From positions 186,001 to 250,000 of the forward strand of contig NZ_LYRP01000012.1 in assembly GCF_001655675.1 (NCBI RefSeq): a DNA stretch of 64,000 nt, given 5' to 3'. This document shows positions 19,428 through 28,449 of the stretch, one piece after another (within the stretch, counting starts at the first letter, position 1; the number at the start of each line of letters is the position of its first letter). Origin of the DNA: Mangrovibacter phragmitis. Lineage in GTDB: Bacteria > Pseudomonadota > Gammaproteobacteria > Enterobacterales > Enterobacteriaceae. A program made the position numbers and the translations under genes. Under the pieces are notes generated by a model. The model saw only the letters and a list, made by a program, of their open reading frames with translations. It was not told the DNA's origin and did not search any database.

Positions 19428-20146
19428 GAGCGGGGTCTCCGGTTTGCCGGGTGCGAGTGAACCGGCACGCGTTTTAACAACAGCAACAGCGCCTGCCAGT
19501 AAATCGCGGCGACAGTTTTCACCGTCATCAGTGGGATTTTGATTAACAGGTAGCGAAGGTTTTTGCGGGTAAGCGGGCAACGGGCCAGCGTTAATGTGGC
19601 ATCGAAAACTTTCGCCTGCTGGTGGTTTTCAATGTGCATATGCAACGTTTTGCCAGGCGTGTTAAAGCGCCAGTGGTACACCATCTCCATAGGGTTGAAG
19701 GGCGAAACATGGAAAACTTTATCAACCGGTTGGGTGTTGATGGCATCAATCGCATAGTAATGGCGTTCGTTCCACGGGGTGTTACGCACTTCAGCAAGGA
19801 TCCAGCGCAGCTCACCTTGTTCGTTGTGGCAATAGTAAAAATTGACCGGGTTAAAATGGAAACCGAAATAGCGCAACTGGGTTAACAGCATCACTTTGCC
19901 ATCCAGCCGTTGGCCGGTCAGTGTGGCGAGCCGGTCCAGTACGTTTTGCCGTAAAGGTGCGCCCAGTGGGTAATCGCGAGTATAAAACGAGGCCGCTCCC
20001 CAGCGGTTAATCCGGATGCCTGCCTCCGGCAGTTGCGCCAGCTCATCAAGGTCAATCCAGGCCATAAATACCTGGTAACTGAAATGGTGCTGGCGTGGTT
20101 GCCAGCGGCGGTGGCGTAATACCCCGTGGTACAGGCAGCTATTCAT
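19424..20146 (-). CDS. DUF1365 family protein
   Basis: This 240-residue protein carries DUF1365 hallmarks: SCLYHGVLRHRR, the LRYFGFHFNPVNFYYC block, LAEVRNTPWNERHYY, FHVSPFNPM and YHWRF. The family is encoded with FAD oxidases and Cfa-like enzymes in stress regulons of many proteobacteria. Start 20146 has AAGGGGG upstream and overlaps the FAD gene end by 8 bases. Exact reaction not established. Confidence 0.9.
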   Translation of the reverse strand: MNSCLYHGVLRHRRWQPRQHHFSYQVFMAWIDLDELAQLPEAGIRINRWGAASFYTRDYPLGAPLRQNVLDRLATLTGQRLDGKVMLLTQLRYFGFHFNPVNFYYCHNEQGELRWILAEVRNTPWNERHYYAIDAINTQPVDKVFHVSPFNPMEMVYHWRFNTPGKTLHMHIENHQQAKVFDATLTLARCPLTRKNLRYLLIKIPLMTVKTVAAIYWQALLLLLKRVPVHSHPANRRPRS

Positions 20147-21410
20147 GGTGCCCCCTTGTGGCGGCAATTCCTGCCACCACATCCAGCGCGCTTCGCACAC
20201 CATCTTCATGAAAACCGTTGTACCAGTAAGCACCGCAAAACCAGCTGTGTTGCTGGCCGTTGATTTCCCCCCGGCGTGCCTGAGCCTGCCAGCTTTGCGG
20301 GTTAAAGACCGGGTGTTCATAGCTAAAACGCCGCCACACCAGGTTTTCATCAATAGGCTCGGGTGGGTTGAGTGTGACGCAGAACAGTGGGCTGCCTTTC
20401 GGTAACCCTTGCAGAATATTCATGTTGTAAGTTACGCAGGCCCGGGCGTGCTCCGCGTTGTTGTTGCTCAGGCGGTAATTCCAACTGGCCCAGGCGCGCT
20501 CGCGGTCCGGTAACCAGCGCCGGTCACGGTGCAGGATAACGTCGTTTTGCTGCCAGCCAATCGCGCCCAGCACCTGTTGCTCTGCCGTGCTGGGGTTGCT
20601 GAGCAGCGCCAGGGCCTGGTTTGCATGGCAGGCGAAAATCACCTGGTCGAAATGTTCCTGAGCGTGGTTAACCGTAATTTCTACACCGCCCTGGTGGCGA
20701 GTGACCTGTTCGACAGGGGTGTTACTGCGGATGTCCAGACAACCGGCAAGGCGGGTAGTGATAGCGCGAATATATTCACGGGAGCCACCAGGCACGACAT
20801 ACCACTGGGGGCGCTGGGTAATATCCAGCAGGCCATGGTTGTTAAAGAACTGCAGAAACAGCGCCAGGGGAAAACGGCGCATTTCCTGCAGTGAGGATGA
20901 CCAGATAGCCGCACCCATGGGCAGAATATAATGCCGGGCAAAAAAAGTATTGAACCGGTGGTGTTCCAGAAAAGTTTGCAGGGTGTCGTCATCGCCAACG
21001 GGCTGATGCAGCGCAGATTTCGCCAGGCGGTTAAAGCGCATGATTTCCGCCAGCAAATGCCAGAAACGGGGGTTGACCAGATTGGTGCGCTGGGCAAACA
21101 GAGAAGCCAGTGTGTGCCCGTTATACTCCATCCCGGTGATGGGGTTGTGCACCGAAAAACTCATTTCTGTTTTCTGGCCCAGGATCCCCAGTTCACTTAA
21201 CAGCCCCATAAAACGCGGGTAGGTGCGGTCATTGTAAACAATAAACCCGGTATCAATGGCCCAGGTGCCCTGGTGTGTGTCTACATCCACTGTGGCGGTA
21301 TGCCCACCGAGTGTGGGGCTGGCTTCAAACAATGTTACCTGGTGGTGCCCGGCAAGACGCCAGGCGCAGGTTAACCCGGCAATGCCGCTACCGATAATGG
21401 CGATATTCAT
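20139..21410 (-). CDS. FAD-dependent amine-oxidase-type oxidoreductase
   Basis: This 423-residue flavoprotein begins with the Rossmann dinucleotide motif IAIIGSGIAGLTCAWRL, followed by the GGHTATVD motif of flavin monoamine oxidases and desaturases. C-terminal WFCGAYWYNGFHEDGVRSAL matches the FAD-contacting end of the family. Start 21410 gives an ATGA overlap with the SDR gene. Members paired with DUF1365 and Cfa-like proteins probably act on fatty acyl chains, possibly as a desaturase; this is inference from context. Confidence 0.88.
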   Translation of the reverse strand: MNIAIIGSGIAGLTCAWRLAGHHQVTLFEASPTLGGHTATVDVDTHQGTWAIDTGFIVYNDRTYPRFMGLLSELGILGQKTEMSFSVHNPITGMEYNGHTLASLFAQRTNLVNPRFWHLLAEIMRFNRLAKSALHQPVGDDDTLQTFLEHHRFNTFFARHYILPMGAAIWSSSLQEMRRFPLALFLQFFNNHGLLDITQRPQWYVVPGGSREYIRAITTRLAGCLDIRSNTPVEQVTRHQGGVEITVNHAQEHFDQVIFACHANQALALLSNPSTAEQQVLGAIGWQQNDVILHRDRRWLPDRERAWASWNYRLSNNNAEHARACVTYNMNILQGLPKGSPLFCVTLNPPEPIDENLVWRRFSYEHPVFNPQSWQAQARRGEINGQQHSWFCGAYWYNGFHEDGVRSALDVVAGIAATRGHHE

Positions 21411-22126
21411 GGTCGTACCATCCTGCGTAATAAAATGTGTTGTACGCAGGCGGGGAGTAACCCCAGTGCGCGTAACAGGAAGCTGAACCCGCAAGGAAAG
21501 GCGATATGATTTCGTCCTTTTGCCAACCCGCGGCGAATGGCTTTCACGGCCTGGTCAACGCTCACCTGGCCTGGCATAGCGAAGTCGTTGCGGCGGGTGA
21601 GTGGTGTATCGACAAAACCGGGGGAAACCAGGGTTACTGCAATGCCTTTGGGTTCCCAGTCCAGCCGCAGGCTGTTGGCAAACCAGGTGAGCGCAGCTTT
21701 TGAAGCGCCATAAGCTTCTGCGCGTGGGAAAGGTAGCCAGTGGGCCATTGAACTGACCAAAACCACACGGCTGCCGGGTTGCAGCTGTGTTTGCAGCGCC
21801 GCCAGGCAGTTTACCGGGCCAAGAAAGTTGGTGCGCATCACTCTGTCCACCAGACCGGTATCGATAGCGCCATGGTCAAGGTATTCGCAGGTTCCGGCGC
21901 ACAGAACGGCGACATCCACCTGGCAGTTGAGCAGTGCCTTCTGGCAGGTGTGGGCATCGGTGATATCAAACTGGCGTGTGGTGATATTAGGGCTGTAACT
22001 TGCCAGCGCATCCAGCCTGGCCTGATCGCGCCCACAGGCGATAACCTGTACACCATCATCCGCCCAGGCTTTTGCCAGCCCTGCGCCAATACCCGAGCTG
22101 GCGCCGGTGACCAGCACCCGTTTCAT
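21407..22126 (-). CDS. Short-chain dehydrogenase/reductase
   Basis: This 239-residue SDR has the cofactor motif TGASSGIGAGLA, an LCAGTCEY variant of the NNAG motif, a catalytic serine in LVSSMAHW and YGASK for the YxxxK pair. It overlaps both neighbours by four bases (ATGA). Substrate unknown; its place in the operon suggests lipid metabolism or redox repair. Confidence 0.88.
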   Translation of the reverse strand: MKRVLVTGASSGIGAGLAKAWADDGVQVIACGRDQARLDALASYSPNITTRQFDITDAHTCQKALLNCQVDVAVLCAGTCEYLDHGAIDTGLVDRVMRTNFLGPVNCLAALQTQLQPGSRVVLVSSMAHWLPFPRAEAYGASKAALTWFANSLRLDWEPKGIAVTLVSPGFVDTPLTRRNDFAMPGQVSVDQAVKAIRRGLAKGRNHIAFPCGFSFLLRALGLLPACVQHILLRRMVRP

Positions 22127-22557
22127 GATGCCACCCGCTGTTTAACATGGCGTACCGCAATACCCAACAGTGGGATATGTTCATAGACCATACTACCTGC
22201 ATCGTAGTAGTCCTGTTGCCAGGTAATACGCCCCTCGCGCACTAACAACATGGAGCAACCGGCTAATGCCAGTGGTTCACCACCCCGCAGTTTGGGGTGT
22301 GCCCAGTGCATCACCCAACTGAGTGCCGCGCGGTCGCCCTCGCACAGTGGCTGGTCGACATCGAACCAGCAACGGGTCACGTTGCCCAGCAGATGAGCAA
22401 AGTAGTGTTCGATTGCAGAAAGGCCCTCGTGCTGGCCAAACGGGTCGATAAGCCGGGCGTCATCGTGGTATAGCGCACGTAGTTTACTGAGCGACTGGAG
22501 ATCCAGCGCCCTGTAGAACGCGATGCAGTTTTCCATGACTAAGCGGGTATCGCACAT
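22123..22557 (-). CDS. NTF2-like (SnoaL-type) small protein, first gene of the operon
   Basis: This 144-residue protein has the NTF2-like pattern (FYRALDLQSLSKLRALYHDDARLIDPFG, then GLSAIEHYF), common to small hydrolases, isomerases and binding proteins. Start 22557 has AAGG upstream; the longer frame to 22635 runs through the operator and is unlikely. It is the promoter-proximal gene of the operon and shares an ATGA junction with the SDR. Function unknown. Confidence 0.8.
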   Translation of the reverse strand: MCDTRLVMENCIAFYRALDLQSLSKLRALYHDDARLIDPFGQHEGLSAIEHYFAHLLGNVTRCWFDVDQPLCEGDRAALSWVMHWAHPKLRGGEPLALAGCSMLLVREGRITWQQDYYDAGSMVYEHIPLLGIAVRHVKQRVAS

Positions 22558-22604
22558 AGTGTTACCTTGGTAAGTTCTTCTTCCGGAGATGACCTGGTAT
22601 TTAT

Positions 22605-22640
22605 AATACTTGTACAAAATTAATTTTTTGTACAAGTATT
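22605..22640. promoter_or_regulatory. Perfect 15-bp inverted repeat operator with TGTACA-N12-TGTACA
   Basis: Arms 22605-22619 and 22626-22640 are perfect inverted repeats around a 6-base spacer, 48 bases upstream of the first operon gene. Each arm contains TGTACA, and the two TGTACA blocks are separated by exactly 12 bases. From memory this is the half-site and spacing reported for MlrA-type MerR regulators. The adjacent gene encodes such a regulator, so this is probably its binding site. Confidence 0.8.
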
Positions 22641-22826
22641 TGTGAAGGTATTTTTAATTTTGTTTATATTTCAAAGAGATAAAAGTTACTTTTTTTGTGA
22701 GAAAAAGCAGGCGTTTTTCCATCGTAATGATGATGAAGCGCAGGATAAGAAGGTGATGCTGGCCGGGTAACAGGGTTGTTGGAGGGACCGGTGAGCGCCG
22801 CAGAGCAAAACGACGGCGGAGGCGTT

Positions 22827-23555
22827 TTACAACAGAATGACATCCAGGGAAGCGACCTGGTCACGCCATTTTTCCAGATCTTTTTGCCGGGCCTGAGTGA
22901 GCTTACCGGTGGTGACCAGTACCCAGTGGCGCTGAGGGAACAGTGCCGGAGCCAGAATGGCTGGAGACGCAGGCAACACATCTGCCCGGCTACCCTGGCC
23001 TGAACGTTTCAGGGCTTCCAGCCACACTTCACAGGTGTCGGCCAGTTGCCAGCCCGCCAGTACATAGTTTTCGCCGGGTGCTTTGCGGTCACCATCCAGG
23101 CAAAAAGCGGTATACCCGATGATAATTCCGTCCAGCACTTCCCGTAGTGTCATCATGGAGGCAGTGTTTGCCGCAAGGCGGCTGCGCAGGGGGCGAAGTA
23201 CATTGGCGACCAGTTCCGGCCTGGGGTAATCCCGCCCGGAATTAAAGATTAACTGGCGCAGTGATTCGATTTTGCCCTCCTGCAGGCGTTGCAGCATAGT
23301 TTCCTGTAACGCCTGCCAGTTATTGGTCTGGCGTTGGGTTGGCCGCTCCAGCAGGGGTTTTATCTGGCTGACTGGCACACCTTTTTTAATCCAGTCGAGA
23401 ATTTTCAGTGCCTGGGTTACATCATCGTCGTTGTACTGGCGGTGACCGCCTTCAGTGCGCAGCGGTTTCAGCAGCCCGTAACGGCGCTGCCAGGCACGCA
23501 ATGTGGTGGCGTTAATGCCACAAAGCTGTGCGAATTCACCGATGGAGTAAGACAT
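22827..23555 (-). CDS. MerR-family regulator, MlrA-like
   Basis: This 242-residue protein has an N-terminal MerR helix-turn-helix (YSIGEFAQLCGINATTLRAWQRRYGLLKP, wing EGGHRQYNDDD) and a C-terminal region like the degenerate B12-binding-like domain of MlrA (length 243 in E. coli). I see no DxHxxG cobalamin motif, so light sensing of the CarH/LitR kind is doubtful. It lies upstream of the Cfa/DUF1365 operon on the same strand, with the TGTACA operator between them. Activator or repressor cannot be told from sequence. Confidence 0.87.
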   Translation of the reverse strand: MSYSIGEFAQLCGINATTLRAWQRRYGLLKPLRTEGGHRQYNDDDVTQALKILDWIKKGVPVSQIKPLLERPTQRQTNNWQALQETMLQRLQEGKIESLRQLIFNSGRDYPRPELVANVLRPLRSRLAANTASMMTLREVLDGIIIGYTAFCLDGDRKAPGENYVLAGWQLADTCEVWLEALKRSGQGSRADVLPASPAILAPALFPQRHWVLVTTGKLTQARQKDLEKWRDQVASLDVILL

Positions 23556-23640
23556 GATGCGTTTCCATTCTGAGTAGTACGACGATTTATATTATGGGTA
23601 AACGTTGGTGGAAGGGAAGTGGTCTGTTGTTACCTGACAT

Positions 23641-24345
23641 TTACCACGGCACTGTGTTCCCTTTGAAATCAAGGTATTCCAGGCCTGGTCTGGCTTGTTT
23701 CTCCAGTAACACATTCACCAGGCTGGGAATCGTTTCTTCGAGGGTCAAGGGCGCTTGTGGCCCACCCAGCGCTGTGCGGATCCAACCGGGAGCCATACTC
23801 ACCAGCGCCCGCTCTGTGCCTGCCTGGCGTGCAGCAAAGCTGCGCATAAACATGTTTAGTGCGGCTTTACTACCCCGATACAGTTCACGCTGGCCGTTAA
23901 TATTGTTGGTAATACTGCCCTGCCCGGAAGACATCACACCCAGCAGGGCGCGGGAATGCGTATGTTTTTCCAGCTTTTCCAGAACGCGCATGGGGGCCAG
24001 CGCATTGGTGGTCATCACCTGAATAAATTCCTCTGTGGTGATTTCGCCAATAGTTTGCGACGGGTCCCGGTTTGTGGTGCCAGCGTTCACAAACAGCACG
24101 TCGAACTGGCTGCCGTTAAGCCGTGCATCCAGAGCGGCCAGTTGCAAGTCGTCGCACATATCCAGTCTTTCAATCTGCAGTTGCCCGGGCCAGGCATCCG
24201 CCAGTGCATGCAAAGGGGTTTGTTCACTGCGCACTGTGCCGGTGACATGCCAGCCTTTTGCCAGAAATTGTTCCGCCATGGCCAGGCCGATACCACGAGA
24301 TGCGCCAATCAGCAGAACAGAGGGTACAAACGAAGGAAGAGACAT
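23641..24345 (-). CDS. Short-chain dehydrogenase (C-factor-like)
   Basis: This 234-residue SDR has the motif LIGASRGIGLAMA, the VNAG motif, a catalytic serine in VMSSGQGS and YRGSKAALNMF. It resembles the CsgA/C-factor class. It is divergent from the LysR gene at 24475, a common regulator-target arrangement. Substrate unknown. Confidence 0.87.
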   Translation of the reverse strand: MSLPSFVPSVLLIGASRGIGLAMAEQFLAKGWHVTGTVRSEQTPLHALADAWPGQLQIERLDMCDDLQLAALDARLNGSQFDVLFVNAGTTNRDPSQTIGEITTEEFIQVMTTNALAPMRVLEKLEKHTHSRALLGVMSSGQGSITNNINGQRELYRGSKAALNMFMRSFAARQAGTERALVSMAPGWIRTALGGPQAPLTLEETIPSLVNVLLEKQARPGLEYLDFKGNTVPW

Positions 24346-24474
24346 AACAGCTCCTTGAATAATATTGGGTGACGTTTCTTACTGTAGTGCGGTGTGATAT
24401 AAGGCGGAAGACGCAGGTGATGCATTAATACCCTGCACCAAACGCCCTGTATCAGCATTCCGGCAGGAGGACAA

Positions 24475-25443
24475 ATGGCAGAGGCCGACCTGAACTTACT
24501 GATTGCGCTTGATGTTTTGCTGGCGGAAAAAAGCGTGGCTGCAGCGGCACGCCGCCTGGGGTTGAGTGAATCCGCTATGAGCCGCACTCTGGGAAGGTTG
24601 CGCCAGACAACAGGAGACCCATTACTGGTGCGGGCAGGCCGCCATATGGTGTTAACGCCACATGGCGAACAGTTGCTTGAGGCCGCGCCTCTGGCTGTGG
24701 CACAAGCCCGTGCATTGCTGAAACCCGCCGCCTCCGCGCTGAACCTTGCCACCCTGGAGCGGGTGTTTACGCTGCGAACTAACGACGGCTTTGCACAAGT
24801 GTTCGGCCCGGCTTTGGTGGCGGCACTGGCGCAGTCAGCCCCTCACGCAGGGCTGCGTTTTGTTGCCAAACCTGAAAAGGAAGATGGCCCGCTAAGAGAG
24901 GGGCTGGTGGACCTGGAAATAGGCGTACTGAAAAATATGGGCCCGGAAATTTACCTTCAGGCGCTGTTTCAGGACCGGTTTATTGGCGTAGTGCGTGCAG
25001 GCCACCCGTTGGCACAGAGCACAATACTGACGCCACAAGCATATGCGACATACGGGCATATCGTGGTTGCCCGCCACGGCACTGGCCGTGGGCCGGTAGA
25101 TAACAAGCTGTCTTCCCTTGGGCTGGCACGCCATATAGTTGCTGTGGTGCCGGGGCTTGGTGCGGCGTTGTCCATTGCCCGGCAGTCGGACCTGGTGGCG
25201 CTGGTGCCTGCGTCGTTTTTCCTGCACCAGGCGCAGAACAGTGGTACAGGCAGTGTTCCCGGGCTTGTTGGCTTTGAGCTACCTGTGCAAACAGGCGCGA
25301 TAACTGTTTCGCAAATGTGGCACCCCCGCCAGCATAATGACCCGGCTCATCGCTGGCTGCGCGAGTGCCTGCGTGAGGTGTGTACGAGGCAGTATGCTAT
25401 GTTAAATGCAATGGCTGGTGTCGTTGTGGTCAACGGACAATAA
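24475..25443 (+). CDS. LysR-family transcriptional regulator
   Basis: This 322-residue protein has an N-terminal winged HTH (DLNLLIALDVLLAEKSVAAA, AARRLGLSESAMSRTLGRLR) and a C-terminal inducer-binding domain (about 95-300). It is divergent from the SDR gene with about 130 bases between, so it likely controls that gene and itself. GGAGG precedes the ATG. Confidence 0.88.
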   Translation: MAEADLNLLIALDVLLAEKSVAAAARRLGLSESAMSRTLGRLRQTTGDPLLVRAGRHMVLTPHGEQLLEAAPLAVAQARALLKPAASALNLATLERVFTLRTNDGFAQVFGPALVAALAQSAPHAGLRFVAKPEKEDGPLREGLVDLEIGVLKNMGPEIYLQALFQDRFIGVVRAGHPLAQSTILTPQAYATYGHIVVARHGTGRGPVDNKLSSLGLARHIVAVVPGLGAALSIARQSDLVALVPASFFLHQAQNSGTGSVPGLVGFELPVQTGAITVSQMWHPRQHNDPAHRWLRECLREVCTRQYAMLNAMAGVVVVNGQ

Positions 25444-25498
25444 CCACCAGGCCTGTTTTATTCCAAAGTGGGCATGGTTATCAACCAAAGGTGTGCTA

Positions 25499-26353
25499 AT
25501 GGGCAGTGTTAACAGCAGACACAACCAGCAGGATTGGGTGGATATTCGCCATGATGGCGAAACGGGGATTGAAACCATTCAGGCTCATTTTACAGGCCAT
25601 GCCTACGATCCTCACGACCACGATGAACTTTTGTTAGGTGTAACTCAGCAGGGGTTGCAACGTTTCCAGTGTAACCGGTTTGTGCATACCAGTTGTCCTG
25701 GCCGGGCTATTCTGATTGAACCGGGCGCGATGCATGACGGCCATGCAACGCAGCCTGAAGGGTTTACTTATGCCATGATCTACCTGCCGCAACCCTGGGT
25801 TGCCACCATGATGCAACGGCGCAAAATGGGCGATATTGCTGGTGTGGGCGCTGCGTTTCGCCATACGCTCACCGATGATCCTCATCTGATAACGGCCATC
25901 AGCCAGGCCTGGTGTTCGATGCATTATGGCGAAGGCCGGTTGGCCCGTGATGAGCATCTGGATAATTTGATGACGCTGTTATCTGCGCATCTTGCCCTGC
26001 GGAAACCTTCAACCATGAATGCTTCTCTGGTACAGATGAACCGGGTCTGTGAGTATTTGCGCGAGAATATGGCTCAGGATATCGGGCTGGATACGCTTTC
26101 CCGTGAAACCGGGCTGGATCGCTTTCGTCTGAGCCGGCAATTCAAAAAGGCATTTGGTCAGTCACCTCACGCCTGGCTTGTACGCCTGCGTTTGCGTACT
26201 GCCCGGCGTATGCTGGCGCAGGGGATAACGCCGGTTCAGGTTGCTTCACTGGTTGGTTTTGCAGACCAGAGCCATCTGGGCAGGTGGTTCCAGCGTGCTT
26301 ACCGGGTGTCTCCTGCGGCATATCAACGTAAGTGCACAAACGTTCTAGACTGA
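25499..26353 (+). CDS. AraC-family regulator with N-terminal cupin
   Basis: This 284-residue protein has an N-terminal cupin-like sensor (YDPHDHDELLLGVTQQGLQRFQ, ILIEPGAMHDGHA) and a C-terminal pair of AraC HTHs (LDTLSRETGLDRFRLSRQFKKAFGQSPHAW; VQVASLVGFADQSHLGRWFQRAY). Start 25499 was preferred over 25406 because AAAGG lies 8 bases upstream and the longer frame overlaps the LysR gene. It is followed by the DUF2000 gene on the same strand, a pairing consistent with co-regulation. Confidence 0.87.
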   Translation: MGSVNSRHNQQDWVDIRHDGETGIETIQAHFTGHAYDPHDHDELLLGVTQQGLQRFQCNRFVHTSCPGRAILIEPGAMHDGHATQPEGFTYAMIYLPQPWVATMMQRRKMGDIAGVGAAFRHTLTDDPHLITAISQAWCSMHYGEGRLARDEHLDNLMTLLSAHLALRKPSTMNASLVQMNRVCEYLRENMAQDIGLDTLSRETGLDRFRLSRQFKKAFGQSPHAWLVRLRLRTARRMLAQGITPVQVASLVGFADQSHLGRWFQRAYRVSPAAYQRKCTNVLD

Positions 26354-26411
26354 CAGCCCCGCATTTTTCGAACATAGGCCTTCACGAAAAACAGATGGAG
26401 ACCGGGGTGTA

Positions 26412-26822
26412 ATGTTTGATACTAAAATAGCTTTTGTTGTGCGTAATGATTTGGCTGTGTGGCAGCGGTTAAATGTGGTGGCTTTTCTGGCGACGGGTAT
26501 TACAAGTGCTGCGCCGGAAATTATGGGAGAAACCTATATTGATGCAAAGGGCCATCACTATGGCAATATTTCTCGCCAGCCGATGCTTATTTTCGAAGCG
26601 GATCTGGCCGCTTTACAGCGTACCCACCGTAAAGGGCTGGAGCGGGAACTCACGCTGATCCCTTATGTGCATGCTATGTTCTCAACTGGCCATGACGCTG
26701 ACAACCGTGCGGTATTCCTGGCGGAAGACCCGGAGAATATGAACCTGGTTGGCATTGGGTTATTCGGGCCGAAGAAAGCTGTAGATAAAGTGATAAAAGG
26801 GCTGTCACTTCATCAAGGATAA
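26412..26822 (+). CDS. DUF2000 family protein
   Basis: This 136-residue protein has the DUF2000 pattern (KIAFVVRNDLAVWQRLNVVAF, YIDAKGHHYGNISRQPMLIFEA, and LVGIGLFGPKKAVDKV). The family has a peptidyl-tRNA-hydrolase-like fold and no proven activity. It lies 58 bases after the AraC gene. No transport or enzyme partner is nearby. Confidence 0.85.
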   Translation: MFDTKIAFVVRNDLAVWQRLNVVAFLATGITSAAPEIMGETYIDAKGHHYGNISRQPMLIFEADLAALQRTHRKGLERELTLIPYVHAMFSTGHDADNRAVFLAEDPENMNLVGIGLFGPKKAVDKVIKGLSLHQG

Positions 26823-26835
26823 ACAGCAAACCTGA

Positions 26836-27018
26836 CCCGCCAGTGCGGGAATTTATGCCTGGTCAACGAATCTTAACTGGACACACAAGTTCAACCAGGA
26901 CTGGAGCATGGTTGCCGTAGCAGGTGTTACGCAGTTGACGGGTGATGCGCGCAATAGCCCGATTGTGCAACGACAAACATCGCCCACGGGAAGCCTGCTG
27001 GTGACATATCGTTTCTGA
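26836..27018 (+). pseudogene. C-terminal remnant of a MipA/OmpV outer-membrane protein
   Basis: The frame after a TGA at 26833 reads ASAGIYAWSTNLNW, then a segment ending GDARNSPIVQ, and terminates in SLLVTYRF and stop. This matches the last strands of MipA/OmpV barrel proteins (GDAADSPIV and a terminal aromatic residue). No start or N-terminal half is present, so about three quarters of the gene is missing. Confidence 0.6.
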
Positions 27019-27294
27019 TTGTTGTTCGTCGTGTGCTTCCCGCCAGCTTATGGCTCTGCACGGCCAATAAAACCTCTTCGATCCGCCCCGGGTTCAGAGA
27101 ATGGGGCGGAGCTCGACACATTGAAAATTCGAAAGCATCAGCCCCAGGCCAGGATAAAATCTATTCACCGCCGCTGACACATCACAAAAGCGAACGAGAG
27201 ACCGAGAAAAACACTGAAGTTCAAAACACCGAAAGAGATAATTGAAAAGGGTGTTGCGTTGACAGGTTGAATCTACAGCTACGCTTTTTAAAAT

Positions 27295-27480
27295 TTGTTA
27301 GCGGAAAAAGCGCTGGCGAGCAGCAAAGAGAAAATTGAACAAATTGCCTTTAACGTGGCATTCACACAATATGTGGGTGTTCCACCTGGTGTTTTCAGAC
27401 GCCAGAAGATCCCGCAAACACATTCCCCAGCCCTGAGCAAGGCGCGGGCTTTCCCTGAGCCCGCTCCCGCCTGTCAGCAA
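27295..27480 (+). pseudogene. C-terminal fragment of an AraC-type regulator
   Basis: The frame reads AEKALASSKEKIEQIAFNVA and, shortly after, VFRRQ, matching the second HTH of AraC/GlxA regulators (usually KIEQIAxxVGF and FRRxxGxSP). There is no upstream DNA-binding half, and the sequence after VFRRQ no longer fits. It is a short decayed piece just beyond the end of the convergent NAD(P)-binding protein gene. Confidence 0.45.
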
Positions 27481-27486
27481 TGCATT

Positions 27487-28353
27487 TTATTGCGCGACAA
27501 GTGCCGTCACGACGTCGCGGTAGGTATGCAACGGGCGGCCAAGAAGCGTGACCAGACGCTCCCTGTCGCCATCCTGTGGGAGCATGCCGTGGCTGACGTA
27601 GCGCTCAGCCATCAGACGCATTTCGTAGGCCATCCATTTCGGCATAAATTCTGCCATGCTTGCTTCAAATGCATCCGGGTTATCTCCGCCGTAAATAATC
27701 TCACGGCCCAGCACCTCACTCCATACGGCGGCGGCACTCTCCCCCGTCAGCGTATCGGGACCAACGAGATTAATCGTCTCGACAGGCAGTTTTCCGCTCG
27801 CCTGATCGCGTCGTATCAGTTCAATGGCCGCTACCTCGGCAATATCGCGTGTGTCTACCATCGCCAGGCCAATACCGCCGATCGGTATCGGGTAAACACT
27901 GTGATTCATGACCACATCCTTAATCATGACCTCATTGTCGATAAAGTAGGTTGGCCGCAGAATGGTGGCGCTAAAGTCCATCTCTTTAAGCATGCGCTCG
28001 GCCCCATATTTCACGGCGAAGTGCGGCACATTGACGGAAACATCGGCGCCAAAGACAGAGAGATATACTACGCGCTCAACGCCGCACTCGCGGGCAATGT
28101 TGAGGGTAATAATCGTCTGGGTATACTCGTCACCCGCGACCGCATTCAGTAAAAACAGCGTGTTGATGCCGCGGAAGGCGGTGCGTAAGGCGTCGATATC
28201 CAGCAAATCGCCTTTCACAACGTCGACATTTGCGGCAAAGCCCGCCTTAACGGGGTCACGGGTCAGCACGCGGAAATCAGCGCCGCGGCGAAGAAGTTGG
28301 TTAACGACATTGCGGCCGACGCGGCCGGTGGCTCCGGTGATCAGGATGGTCAT
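27487..28353 (-). CDS. NmrA-like NAD(P)-binding protein (atypical SDR)
   Basis: This 288-residue protein starts with ILITGATGRVGRNVVNQLL and follows the NmrA/QorB pattern: FRVLTRDP, VVKGDL, LRPTYFIDN and NLVGPDTLTGE. Such proteins sense or use NAD(P)(H), often as quinone reductases. Start 28353 has GGAG 8 bases upstream; the longer frame to 28389 has none. It is divergent from the LysR gene at 28450, with 96 bases between them. Confidence 0.87.
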   Translation of the reverse strand: MTILITGATGRVGRNVVNQLLRRGADFRVLTRDPVKAGFAANVDVVKGDLLDIDALRTAFRGINTLFLLNAVAGDEYTQTIITLNIARECGVERVVYLSVFGADVSVNVPHFAVKYGAERMLKEMDFSATILRPTYFIDNEVMIKDVVMNHSVYPIPIGGIGLAMVDTRDIAEVAAIELIRRDQASGKLPVETINLVGPDTLTGESAAAVWSEVLGREIIYGGDNPDAFEASMAEFMPKWMAYEMRLMAERYVSHGMLPQDGDRERLVTLLGRPLHTYRDVVTALVAQ

Positions 28354-28449
28354 GGTATTTACTCCGTGATGTTTGGTTGGTGTAAACAAACAGTATCGCG
28401 ATCCATTTTCGCTTTGAAGATGCTATTTTTTAGATAGTTCGTTCCATAA

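Noticed and set aside
22827-23555. B12-dependent light-sensing CarH/LitR regulator
   Set aside because: The C-terminal domain lacks a DxHxxG cobalamin motif and fits the MlrA type better.
27295-28152. A 285-codon open frame on the plus strand
   Set aside because: From 27487 it is antisense to the NmrA-like gene, whose motifs are clear. Only the first 40 or so codons carry AraC-like sequence.
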